NCBI GenBank assembly: GCA_951213105.1
Contig: OX578139.1
Coordinates: 75,769,774 to 75,833,773 of the forward strand
Source: Amaurobius ferox
Taxonomy: Eukaryota > Arthropoda > Arachnida > Araneae > Amaurobiidae
Direction of reading: 5' to 3'
DNA length: 64,000 bases
Position 1 is the stretch's first letter, and every line of letters begins with the position of its first letter. A program made the position numbers and the translations under genes. The notes under the pieces were generated by a model. That model did no database searches. It saw nothing but the letters and a program-made list of their open reading frames with translations, and was not told where the DNA came from. Of this stretch, positions 43,090-55,978 are shown piece after piece.

Positions 43090-46000
43090 CTAGCAGCATA
43101 CCCGTTCTTCGTACGGAGTATATAATATAAAGAAACTTGAAATTCATAATCATGCCCAAATTCTTATAGTATACTAAATGACATGTTTAATCAAAATATT
43201 CTGTTAAAATATTTAATATAATGCTCCTAAAAAGAAGTTTAAGAATCTCTGTTCTCGCTATATAAAATTATCTTCATGGACATATCTGAAGAATGAAACA
43301 TCTTGGACCCCTTATGTAAGCAAATATAAAAAAAAAATATGGAATTGAATCAATATATGCAAAATAAAAGCGTTAAAATTGTATGGGACCCGTACTAATT
43401 ATATACGCGAATATTAGAAAATATAACCTGTATTAGTAGATTGCATGTATAAATTGAAAATACCAATAAACCCGTAATCTTTAAATCTGAAGACAGTCAT
43501 TTATTCCAATATATGTCAAAATTAAAGTGCTAAAATTATATGGGAAGATATACACGTACTACTTATAATGTCCGATTATTAGTAGAAGATTACCCGTTTT
43601 GCAATATGAGTCTCAAATGTTTTTTGGTAAAATACAACAGACGACGTAATAAATTGAATATATAATTAATCCCCGTAATCTTCATACCAGAAGACTGTAC
43701 TTGATTCCAATATATATGCCAATATATGTCAAAATATATGCCAATATACCTGTACTACTTATATTCTCGTAGGTTAGAAGATATACCCGTGCATTTCTAG
43801 AAGATTACTCGTACAACGTACAATATGCGTGTGTCAGCAATTTTTGCCGCAATAAAACAATGGCGTGATAACTTAAAAATATCAATAATCACTGAATCAA
43901 TAATTCCGGAAAATGTCAATAATAATAATGTTTAAACCTGAAGAGTATAATTGATATTATCCAGTCCAAAATGAAATGGCAATGAAATTTATTTTATATA
44001 CATATCTTCATTATTCAAATCGGAAAGGATTTAATAAAAATCGTCTGCCGCATAAACACATTGGATTTAAATCCGTTGCTAAGCGACATGATATCATTTG
44101 CTTCAAATAAATTGGTAGAAAAAATATCGTCTAAATAGTTATATTTCTATGGAACATTTGGCGACAGTTTCGTCCAATTAGCGACATTTTAAAAAATCGC
44201 CAAATTTATCGCCAAGTGGGACTGTAGAACTGACAGTTCCACTTTGCGACAAATTGACGAAATATCATCACAATACTATCCCCTAACAAAAAATAATTAA
44301 TATCATTTATGTAGCGCAATTTTATCAATTTCAAGATATTTTTATAGATTTGAAAACATTTTTATCAATTTGGTGACATTTTAAAAATTCGCTAAATGTA
44401 TTACTAAGTAGGATGGTTGGTCTGACAGATAAATGTTAACTAAACATCATTTCAGTACTCTCTTCTAACAAAACAAAAATTTTTTTTATTGATATGTAGA
44501 AGACCCAAGCCACACGACCAACCCGAAGGTTTATGGCAGCTGTTTGTGTGTCGTTTATATCAATTTGGCGACATTTCCGTCAATTTGGCAAAGTTTAAGA
44601 AAAGTTGTCAAATTAGCGATATCCCTCCAAATTCGTAGCTTTGAATTTGCAGATCTGAATGAAACATTCTTATCCCGTTTCAATATACTAAACACTACAA
44701 TTGTATTAGAAGATATACCCGCTCTACTCTTTTTCTGTTTCAACAATCGGCTATATGAATTTATTGGCTAAACACAATATGTGAGTTTAGTAGCTAAATA
44801 CGATATAAGCTTGAAAACTCTTTGCCAAAATAAATGAAATTGATGTACGCAGTCAGCAATTAATATAATTAAAAGAAAAATCAAACCGTCCATTCATAAG
44901 ATATACTTTTATATCCATTTATCCATTTATTTAATATTTAAATCGAAAAAAAATAATAAAAACATTAACAAACACATTTAATTTAATTGCGATGCCGAGC
45001 AACATGATATATCCTCCTAAAATGTTAAAATTTATTAACCACTAACAGCACACCCGTTATTCGTACGGAGTGTATAATTTAGAGAAACTTATAGTTCGCA
45101 ATCATGTGCAAATTCTGTTAAAATATTAAATTTATTGCTCCTAAAGAGAAGTTTAAGAATATATGTTCTCACTATGCAAAATTATCTTCACGATCAGATC
45201 TGAAGAATAAAACATCCTGCCCCCTTTTGTAAGCAAATTTAAAGAAGAAAAAATAGGAATTGAATGAATATATGCAACCCCGTACTAATTATAATATACC
45301 CCGTTGTATTATAATTATATTATGTGTTAGTAGAAGATTACCCGTATTACAATATGAGTCTCAAAAATCTTTGCCAAAATAAAAGAGATGACGTAATAAA
45401 TTGAAAACATCAATAATATCCGTACTCTTTATACCAGAAGGTCGTATTTGATTCCAATATATGCCAATATATATCAAAACATATGTCAATATACCTGTAC
45501 TACTTATATTCTCGTAGATTAAAAGATATACACGTGTATTTGTAGAAGATTCGTACAACATACAATATATGAGTTTAAACAATTTTTGTCATAATAAAAT
45601 AATTGCAAAATAACTTGAAAATATCAATAATCCTTGAATCAACAATCCCCGAATATATAAATAATAATAATTTTTAAACCTGAAGACCGTAATTGATATT
45701 ATCTATTCAAAAATGCTATAAGAAAAATCAAATCGTTCTTTTCTAAAATATATTTTTATATCCATTTATTTATTATTCAAATCGAAAAAATAATTATTAA
45801 AATTAACAGACAGATTTAATTTAATTGCGTTTCTGAGTAACATGATATAAGATAGAATCTTATAACATGTTAAATATGTCATGTCTTATAACATAAACTG
45901 CGAAATTAAATAACGATTTTGATTTCTCTATACTTGTCATTGTTCCGTAAAAGCTTGTTTTAAATAAACCATGAACCATGGAGATAGATTTCCCCTTTAA

Positions 46001-46442
46001 ATCATGTTTCAAACAATTCATTTTTTCAGAAAGTGACTAATTAACGCAAAAAATCTCCCATCAAACTCAGAGATTAAATTTTAATTCACTTTCAAACGAT
46101 TTTCAAGCTTTTCGTTTGGATAAACCACGGAGTTAGGGAGTAGAACTCCTAGGAAAAAGTTCCGTTTTTCATTAATATCTCGACAACCCCAGGTCTTAGA
46201 AACTCGAAACTTGGACAAAATTTATGGGGGGATATTTCAAGGCTATTCACCAAATTTCATTAAATTCGGTTCAGCCGTTTTTCCGTGATGATGAGACAAA
46301 CGAAAATTTCGTTTTTTACTAATATCTCGAGAACCACTGGTCGTAGAAACTCAAAACCCGGATATAATTTTAAGTGGGGCTATTTCTGGGCTACCCACAA
46401 AATTTCATCAAATTCGGTTCAGCCGTTCTCCCGTGATGATGG

Positions 46443-46480
<38 letters not shown>

Positions 46481-46502
46481 TTTTCATTTTTATTTATATA
46501 GA
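43090..46502 (-). mobile_element. Helitron H2, 3.4-kb non-autonomous unit (empty-site copy)
   Basis: 3,413 bp on the minus strand. The 5' TC...(TCTG)8 end is at 46,502, and the 3' end CTCCGTACGAAGAACGGGTA + TGCTGCTAG is at 43,090. Its 5' end abuts the CTAG of the next unit directly. At 43,209/43,210 it has the uninterrupted sequence GTTAAAATATTTAATATAAT, the site that is occupied in H3 and H7. It contains the hairpin cassette (44,501-44,555) and an internal decayed second terminus (GTACGAATAACGGGTGTGCT near 45,050). No transposase; small open frames recur in every unit only because the copies are recent. Confidence 0.9.
44501..44555 (+). repeat. Hairpin cassette, copy C (inside Helitron)
   Basis: AGACCCAAGCCACAC ... 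GTGTGTCGTTT; ACAC pairs with GTGT. The inner stem AACC-CGAA-GGTT is followed by TATGGCAGCTGTTT. Repeated in the other units at about 48,600-48,652, 52,048-52,110, 57,269-57,323 and 61,368-61,420. Confidence 0.6.
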
Positions 46503-46622
46503 CTAGCAGCATACCCGTTCTTCGTACGGAGTATATAATATAAAGAAACTTGAAATTCATAATCATGCCCAAATTCTTATAGTATACTAAATGACATGTT
46601 TAATCAAAATATTCTGTTAAAA
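46503..46622 (-). mobile_element. Helitron H3, 3'-terminal 120 bp (rest at 55,979-59,270)
   Basis: Identical to the first 120 bp of H2 (43,090-43,209), starting CTAG. It is interrupted after GTTAAAA by the plus-strand array beginning TCTATATAAATAAA at 46,623. The remainder of H3 resumes at 55,979 with TATTTAATATAATG. Confidence 0.9.
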
Positions 46623-46644
46623 TCTATATAAATAAAAATGAAAA

Positions 46645-46706
<62 letters not shown>

Positions 46707-49700
46707 ACACCATCACGGGAGAACGGCTGAACCAAATTTGATGAAATTTTGTGGGTAGCCCAGAAATAGTCCCACTTAAAATTATATCCGTGTTTTGAGT
46801 TTCTACGACCAGTGGTTCTCGAGATATTAGTAAAAAACGAAATTTTCGTTTGTCTCATCGTCACGGAAAAACGGCTGAACCGAATTTAATGAAATTTGGT
46901 GAATAGCCTTGAAATATCCCCCCATAAATGTTGTCCAAGTTTCGAGTTTCTAAGACCTGGGGTTGTCGAGATATTAATGAAAAACGGAACTTTTTCCTAG
47001 GAGTTCTACTCCCTAACTCCGTGGTTTATCCAAACGAAAAGCTTGAAAATCGTTTGAAAGTGAATTAAAATTTAATCTCTGAGTTTGATGGGAGATTTTT
47101 TGCGTTAATTAGTCACTTTCTGAAGACATGAATTATTTGAAACATGATTTAGAGGGGAAATCTATCTCCATGGTTCACGGTTTATTTAAAACAAGCTTTT
47201 AGGGAGCAATGAGAAGTATAGAGAAATCAAAATCGTTATTTAATTTCGCAGTTTATGTTATAAGACATGACATATTTAACATGATATAAGATTCTATCTT
47301 ATATCATGTTACTCAGAAACGCAATTAAATTAAATCTGTCTGCTAATTTTAATAATTATTTTTTCGATTTGAATAATAAATAAATGGATATGAAAATATA
47401 TTTTAGAAAAGAACGATTTGATTTTTCTTATAGCATTTTTGACTGGATAATATCAATTACGGTCTTCAGGTTTAAAAATTATTATTATTTATATTTTCGG
47501 GGATTATTGATTCAAGGATTATTGATATTTTCAAGTTATTATGCAATTATTTTATTATGACAAAAATTGTTTAAACTCATATATTGTATGTTATACGAAT
47601 CTTCTACAAATACACGTGTATATCTTTTAATCTACGAGAATATAAGTAGTACAGGTATATTGACATATGTTTTGATATATATTTGCATATATTGGAATCA
47701 ATTACGACCTTCTGGTATAAAGAGTACGGATATTATTGATGTTTTCAATTTATTACGTCATCTCTTTTATTTTGGCAAATATTTTTGAGACTCATATTGT
47801 ATTACGGGTTATCTTCTACTAACACATTGGCATATTTTCTGATCTGCAACAATATAATTAGTACGGGGTTGCATATATTCATTCAATTCCTATTTTTTCT
47901 TCTGTAAATTTGCTTACAAAAGGGGGCAGGATGTTTTATTCTTCAGATCTGATCGTGAAGATAATTTTGCATAGTGAGAACATATATTCTTAAACTTCTC
48001 TTTAGGAGCAATAAATTTAATATTTTAACAGAATTTGCACATGATTGCGAACTTTAAGTTTCTTTAAATTATACACTCCGTACGAATAACGGGTGTGCTG
48101 TTAGTGGTTAATAAATTTTAACATTTTAGGAGGATATATCATGTTGCTCGGCATCGCAATTAAATTAAATGTGTTTGTTAATGTTTTTATTTTTTTTTTT
48201 CGATTTAAATAATAAATAAATGGATAAATGGATATAAAAGTATATCTTATGAATGGACGGTTTGATTTTTCTTTTAATTATGTTAATTGCTGACTGCGTA
48301 CATCAATTTCATTTATTTTGGCAAAGAGTTTTCAAGCTTATATCGTATTTAGCTACTAAACTCATATATTGTGTATAGCCAATAAATTCATATAGCCGAT
48401 TGTTGAAACAGAAAAAGAGTAGAGCGGGTATATCTTCTAATACAATTGTAGTGCTTTCATTTAGTATATTGAAACGGAATAAGAATGTTTCATTCAGATC
48501 TGCAAATTCAAAGCTACGAATTTGGAGGGATATCGCTAATTTGACAACTTTTCTTAAACTTTGCCAAATTGACGGAAATGTCGCCAAATTGATATAACGA
48601 CACACAAACAGCTGCCATAAACCTTCGGGTTGGTCGTGTGGCTTGGGTCTTCTACATATCAATGAAATTTTTTTTTGTTTTGTTAGAAGAGAGTACTGAA
48701 ATGATGTTTGGTTAGCATTTATCTGTCAGACCAACCATCCTACTTAGTAATACATTTAGCGAATTTTTAAAATGTCACCAAATTGATAAAAATGTTTTCA
48801 AATCTATAAAAATATCTTGAAATTGATAAAATTGCGCTACATAAATGATATTAATTGTTTTTTGTTAGGGGATAGTATTGTGATGATATTTCGTCAATTT
48901 GTCGCAAACTGGAACTGTCAGTTCTACAGTCCCACTTGGCGATAAATTTGGCGATTTTTTAAAATGTCGCTAATTTGACGAAACTGTCGCCAAATGTTCC
49001 ATAGAAATATAACTATTTAGACGATATTTTTTCTACCAATTTATTTGAAGCAAATGATATCATGTCGCTTAGCAACGGATTTAAATCCAATGTGTTTATG
49101 CGGCAGACGATTTTTATTAAATCCTTTCCGATTTGAATGATGAAGATATGTATATAAAATAAATTTCATTGCCATTTCATTTTGGACTGGATAATATCAA
49201 TTATACTCTTCAGGTTTAAACATTATTATTATTGATATTTTCCGGAATTATTGATTCAGGGATTATTGATATTTTTAAGTTATTACGCCATTGTTTTATT
49301 GCGGCAAAAATTGCTGACACACGCATTACGAGTAATCTTCTAGGAATGCACGGGTATATCTTCTAACCTACGAGAATATAAGTAGTACAGGTATATTGGC
49401 ATATATTTTGACATATATTGGCATATATATTCGAATCAAGTACAGTCTTCTGGTATGAAGATTAAGGGGATTAATTATATATTCAATTTATTACGTCGTC
49501 TGTTGTATTTTACAAAAAAAATTTGTGACTCATATTGCAAAACGGGTAATCTTCTACTAATAATCGGACATTATAAGTAGTACGTGTATATCTTCCCATA
49601 TAATTTCAGCACTTTAATTTTGACATATATTGGAATAAATGACTGTCTTCAGATTTAAAGATTACGGGTTTATTGGTATTTTCAATTTATACATGTAATC

Positions 49701-50049
49701 TACTAATACAGGTTATATTTTCTAATATTCGCGTATATAATTAGTACGGGTCCCATACAATTTTAACGCTTTTATTTTGCATATATTGATTTAATTCCAT
49801 ATTTTTTTTTTATATTTGCTTACATAAGGGGTCCAAGATGTTTTATTCTTCAGATATGTCCATGAAGATAATTTTATATAGCGAGAACAGAGATTCTTAA
49901 ACTTCTTTTTAGGAGCATTATATTAAATATTTTAACAGAATATTTTGATTAAACATGTCATTTAGTATACTATAAGAATTTGGGCATGATTATGAATTTC
50001 AAGTTTCTTTATATTATATACTCCGTACGAAGAACGGGTATGCTGCTAG
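46623..50049 (+). mobile_element. Helitron H4, 3.4-kb unit, first of nested array
   Basis: 3,427 bp, starting TCTATATAAATAAAAATG, (TCTG)14, and ending in the hairpin and CTAG at 50,046-50,049. Near-identical to H2 in inverted orientation, so 43,090-50,049 is a huge palindrome with a 120-bp centre. Inside, at about 48,062-48,104, is a decayed terminus (ACTCCGTACGAATAACGGGT...GTTAG), so the unit looks like a read-through product containing an old 3' end. Confidence 0.9.
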
Positions 50050-50071
50050 TCTATATAAATAAAAATGAAAA

Positions 50072-50145
<74 letters not shown>

Positions 50146-53100
50146 ACACCATCACGGGAGAACGGCTGAACCGAATTTGATGAAATTTTGTGGGTAGCCC
50201 AGAAATAGTCCCACTTAAAATTATATCTGTGTTTTGAGTTTCTACGACCAGTGGTTCTCGAGATATTAGTAAAAAACGAAATTTTCGTTTGTCTCATCAT
50301 CACGGAAAAACGGCTGAACCGAATTTAATGAAATTTGGTGAATAGCCTTGAAATATCCCCCCATAAATTTTGTCCAAGTTTCGAGTTTCTAAGACCTGGG
50401 GTTGTCGAGATATTAATGAAAAACGGAACTTTTTCTTAGGAGTTCTACTCCCTAACTCCGTGGTTTATCCAAACGAAAAGCTTGAAAATCGTTTGAAAGT
50501 GAATTAAAATTTAATCTCTGAGTTTGATGGGAGATTGTTTGCGTTAATTAGTCACTTTCTGAAAACATGAATTGTTTGAAACATGATTTAAAGGGGAAAT
50601 CTATCTCCATGGTTCATGGTTTATTTAAAACAAGCTTTTACGGAACAATGAGAAGTATAGAGAAATCAAAATCGTTATTTAATTTCGCATTCAAAATCGT
50701 TATTTAACATGTTAAAACATGACATATTTAACATGTTATAAGATTCTATCTTATATCATGTTACTCAGAAACGCAATTAAATTAAATCTGTCTGTTAATT
50801 TTAATAATTATTTTTTCGATTTAAATAATAAATAAATGGATATAAAAATATATTTTAGAAAAGAACGATTTGATTTTTCTTATAGCATTTTTGACTGGAT
50901 AATATCAATTACGGTCTTCAGGTTTAAAAATTATTATTATTTATATTTTCGGGGATTATTGATTCAAGGATTATTGATATTTTCAAGTTATTATGCAATT
51001 ATTTTATTATGACAAAAATTGTTTAAACTCATATATTGTATGTTGTACGAATCTTCTACAAATGCACGTGTATATCTTTTAATCTACGAGAATATAAGTA
51101 GTACAGGTATATTGACATATGTTTTGATATATATTGGCATATATTGGAATCAATTACGACCTTCTGGTATAAAGAGTACGGATATTATTGATGTTTTCAA
51201 TTTATTACGTCATCTCTTTTATTTTGGCAAATATTTTTGAGACGCATATTGTAATACGGGTAATCTTCTACTAACACATTGGCATATTTTCTGATCTGCG
51301 ACAATATAATTAGTAGGGGGTTGCATATATTCATTCAATTCCTATTTTTTCTTCTATAAATTTGCTTACAAAAGGGGGCAGGATGTTTTATTCTTCAGAT
51401 CTGATCGTGAAGATAATTTTGCATAGTGAGAACATATATTCTTAAACTTCTCTTTAGGAGCAATAAATTTAATATTTTAACAGAATTTGCACATGATTGC
51501 GAACTATAAGTTTCTTTAAATTATACACTCCGTACGAATAACGGGTGTTCTGTTAGTGGTTAATAAATTTTAACATTTTAGGAGGATATATCATGTTGCT
51601 CGGCATCGCAATTAAATTAAATGTGTTTGTTAATGTTTTTATTATTTTTTTTCGATTTAAATAATAAATAAATGGATAAATGGATATAAAAGTATATCTT
51701 ATGAATGGACGGTTTGATTTTTCTTTTAATTATATTAATTGCTGACTGCGTACATCAATTTCATTTATTTTGGCAAAGAGTTTTCAAGCTTATATCGTAT
51801 TTAGCTACTAAACTCATATATTGTGTTTAGCCAATAAATTCATATAGCCGATTGTTGGAACAGAAAAAGAGTAGAGCGGGTATATCTTCTAATACAATTG
51901 TAGTGTTTTCATTTAGTATATTGAAACGGGATAAGAATGTTTCATTCAGATCTGCAAATTCAAAGCTACGAATTTGGAGGAATATCGCTAATTTGACAAC
52001 TTTTCTTAAACTTTGCCAAATTGACGGATATGTCGCCAAATTGATATAAACGACACACAAACAGCTGCCATTAACCTTCGGGTTGGTCGTGTGGCTTGGG
52101 TCTTCTACATATCAATGAAATTTTTTTTTGTTTTGTTAGAAGAGAGTACTGAAATGATGTTTGGTTAGCATTTATCTGTCAGACCAACCATCCTACTTAG
52201 TAATACATTTAGCGAATTTTTAAAATGTCACCAAATTGATAAAAATGTTTTCAAATCTATAAAAATATCTTGAAATTGATAAAATTGCGCTACATAAATG
52301 ATATTAATTGTTTTTTGTTAGGGGATAGTATTGTGATGATATTTCGTCAATTTGTCGCAATGTGGAACTGTCAGTTCTACAGTCCCACTTGGCGATAAAT
52401 TTGGCGATTTTTTAAAATGTCGCTAATTTGACGAAACTGTCGCCAAATGTTCCATAGAAATATAACTATTTAGACGATATTTTTTCTACCAATTTATTTG
52501 AAGCAAATGATATCATGTCGCTTAGCAACGGATTTAAATCCAATGTGTTTATGCGGCAGACGATTTTTATTAAATCCTTTCCGATTTGAATAATGAAGAT
52601 ATGTATATAAAATAAATTTCATTGCCATTTCATTTTGGACTGGATAATATCAATTATACTCTTCAGGTTTAAACATTATTATTATTGATATTTTCCGGAA
52701 TTATTGATTCAGTGATTATTGATATTTTTAAGTTATTACGCCATTGTTTTATTGCGGCAAAATTGCTGACACACGCATATTGTACGTTGTACGAGTAATC
52801 TTCTAGGAATGCACGGGTATATCTTCTAACCTACGAGAATATAAGTAGTACAGGTATATTGGCATATATTTTGACATATATTGGCATATATATTGGAATC
52901 AAGTACAGTCTTCTGGTATGAAGATTACGGGGATTAATTATATATTCAATTTATTACGTCGTCTGTTGTATTTTACCAAAAAACATTTGAGACTCATATT
53001 GCAAAACGGGTAATCTTCTACTAATAATCGGACATTATAAGTAGTACGTGTATATCTTCCCATATAATTTTAGCACTTTAATTTCGACATATATTGGAAT

Positions 53101-53513
53101 AAATGACTGTCTTCAGATTTAAAGATTACGGGTTTATTGGTATTTTCAATTTATACATGTAATCTACTAATACAGGTTATATTTTCTAATATTCGCGTAT
53201 ATAATTAGTACGGGTTCCATACAATTTTAACGCTTTTATTTTGCATATATTGATTCAATTCCATATTTTTTTTTTATATTTGCTTACATAAGGGGTCCAA
53301 GATGTTTTATTCTTCAGATATGTCCATGAAGATAATTTTATATAGCGAGAACAAAGATTCTTAAACTTCTTTTTAGGAGCATTATATTAAATATTTTAAC
53401 AGAATATTTTGATTAAACATGTCATTTAGTATACTATAAGAATTTGGGCATTATTATGAATTTCAAGTTTCTTTATATTATATACTCCGTACGAAGAACG
53501 GGTATGCTGCTAG
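50050..53513 (+). mobile_element. Helitron H5, second unit of nested array
   Basis: 3,464 bp, starts TC at 50,050 directly after the CTAG of H4, with (TCTG)17, and ends CTAG at 53,510-53,513. Same internal organisation as H4 with scattered substitutions. Confidence 0.9.
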
Positions 53514-53535
53514 TCTATATAAATAAAAATGAAAA

Positions 53536-53593
<58 letters not shown>

Positions 53594-55978
53594 CCATCAT
53601 CACGGGAGAACGGCTGAACCGAATTTGATGAAATTTTGTGGGTAGCCTAAAAATAGCCCCACTTAAAATTTAGTCTAAAGTTGGAAATTCTACGACCAGT
53701 GGTTCTCGAGATATTAGTAAAAAACGAAACTTTCGTTTGTCTCATCATCACGAGAGAACGGCTGAACCGAATTTAATGAAATTTTGTGGGTGGCCTTGAA
53801 ATAGCCCCCCATAAATTTTGCCCAAGTTTCGAGTTTCTAAGACCTGGTGTTGTCGAGATATTAATGGAAAACGGAACTTTTTCCTAGGAGTTCTACTCCC
53901 TAACTCCGTGGTTTATCCAAACGAAAAGGATGAAAATCGTTTGTTTAAAACGTCAAACGTGAATTAAAACTTCATTTCTGAGCTTAGTGCAGGATTTTTG
54001 CTTTAAATAGTCACTATCTGAAAGCATGAATTGTTTGAAACATGAATTTAAATGGAAAAATCTACCTCCATATTTTATATGTCACAAGCTTTTACTCAAC
54101 GATTAGAAGTATAAAGAAATCAAAATGGTTATTTAATTTCGCATTTTATGAGAAAGATTCTATCTTATATCATGTTGCTCGGCAAAGGAATGGAATTAAA
54201 TGTGTTTGTTAATGATTATTATTATTTTTTCGATTTGAATAATAAATAAATGGATATTAAAATATATCTTATAAATGAACGGTTTGATTTTTTTAAATTA
54301 TATTAATTGCGAATTGCATACATCACTTTCATGTATTTTAGCAAAGAGGTTTTAAGCTTATATATTGTGTTTAGCTAATAAGCTCATATTCTGTTTACCC
54401 AATAAATTCATTTATCCAATTGTTTAAACAGAAAAAGAGTAGAATGGGTATATCTTCTAATAATATTTTAGTGTTTTCATTTAGCATATACAAACTGGAT
54501 CGCGATATTTTATTCAGATCTGCGAATTTAGAGCTACGAATTTGGCTGCATATCGCTAACTTGGCAAATTTCTTAAAAGTTGCCAAATTGATTGAAATGT
54601 CCCCAAATTGATAAAAAGGACGTAAATCAATGAATTTTATTTTGATTTGTTAAAAGAAAGTATTGAAATGGTGCTTCGTTAGCATTTGTCTGTCAGTCCA
54701 ACCGCCCTACTTAGTAACCCATTTAGCGAATTTTTAAAATGTCACCAAATTGATAAAAATATTTATAAATCCATAAAAATATTTTGAAATTGATAAATTG
54801 CCCTAAATAAACGAAATTTTGTTTTTTTAGGAGATAATATTTTGTGATCATTCGTCAATTTATCGCCAAGTGGGACTGTCAGTTCTACAGTCCCACTTGG
54901 CGATAAATTTGGCGATTTTTTAAAATGTCGCCAAACCTTTATTAGAGATATTCAGACGATATTTGGACCACCAATTTATTTGAAGCAAATCATAACATGT
55001 CGCTTAACAACGGATTTAAATTTAATGTGTTTATGAGGAAGAATATTTTTATTAAATCTTTTCCGATTTTAATGATGAAGATATGCATATAAAATAAATT
55101 TCATTGCCTTCGTATTTTTGACTGGATAATATCAATTACGATCTTCATGTTTAAACATTGTTATTATTGATGTTTTCGGGGATTATTGATTCAGAGATTA
55201 TTGATATTTTCAATTTCTTATGGCATTGTTTTATTGCAGCAAAAATTGTTGAAACTCATATATTGTACGCTGTACGAGCAATCTTCTACAAATGCACGGG
55301 TATATCTTCTAATGTAAGAGAATATAAGTAGTACATGTATATTGGCATATATTGGAATCAAGCCTTCCGGTATGATGATTACATGGATTATTGATATTTT
55401 TAATTTATTAAGTAATCTGTTATATATTGGCAAAAATTTTTCAAACTAAATATTATAATACGGGTAATCTTTTACTAACACTAGGACATATCTTCTAATC
55501 TATGTCATTATAAGTAGTACGGGTTTATATTTCCATATAATTTTAGCACTTTCATTTGGGCACATATTGGAATTAATTACTGCCTACTGGTTTAAAGAGT
55601 ACGGATTTATTGATATTTTCAATTTATATATGTAATCTACTAATACAGGTTATATCTTTAATATTCGCGTATATAAGTTGTACGGGTCCCATGCAATACG
55701 CTATTATTTTGCATATATTGATTCAATTCCATACTTTTTATAAATTTGCTTACAAAAAAGGCGAGGATATTTTATTCTTCAGATCTACCCGTGAAGATAA
55801 TTTTGAATAACGAGAACAGCCATTCCTTAACTTCTTTTTAGGAGCATTATGTTAAATATTTTAACAGAATATTTTGATTAAGAATGCCATTAAGTATACT
55901 ATAGGAATTTGGACATGATTGTGAATTTTAAGTTTATTTATATTATATACTCCGTACGAAGAACGGGTATGCTGCTAG
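53514..55978 (+). mobile_element. Helitron H6, shorter third unit of nested array
   Basis: 2,465 bp, starts TC directly after the CTAG of H5, (TCTG)13, and ends CTAG at 55,975-55,978. It is more diverged and lacks the ~1-kb internal segment of H4/H5 that carries the decayed second terminus and the hairpin cassette. It contains the inverted pair GCCAAGTGGGACTGTCAG / CTACAGTCCCACTTGGCG near 54,865-54,905. Confidence 0.88.

Noticed and set aside
44544..44771. 75-codon frame repeated at 57,312 and on the minus strand in other Helitron units, and the 73-, 86- and 117-codon frames of the same units
   Set aside because: They recur only because the Helitron copies are nearly identical. Similar-length frames exist on both strands of the same segment, and no protein motif is present.
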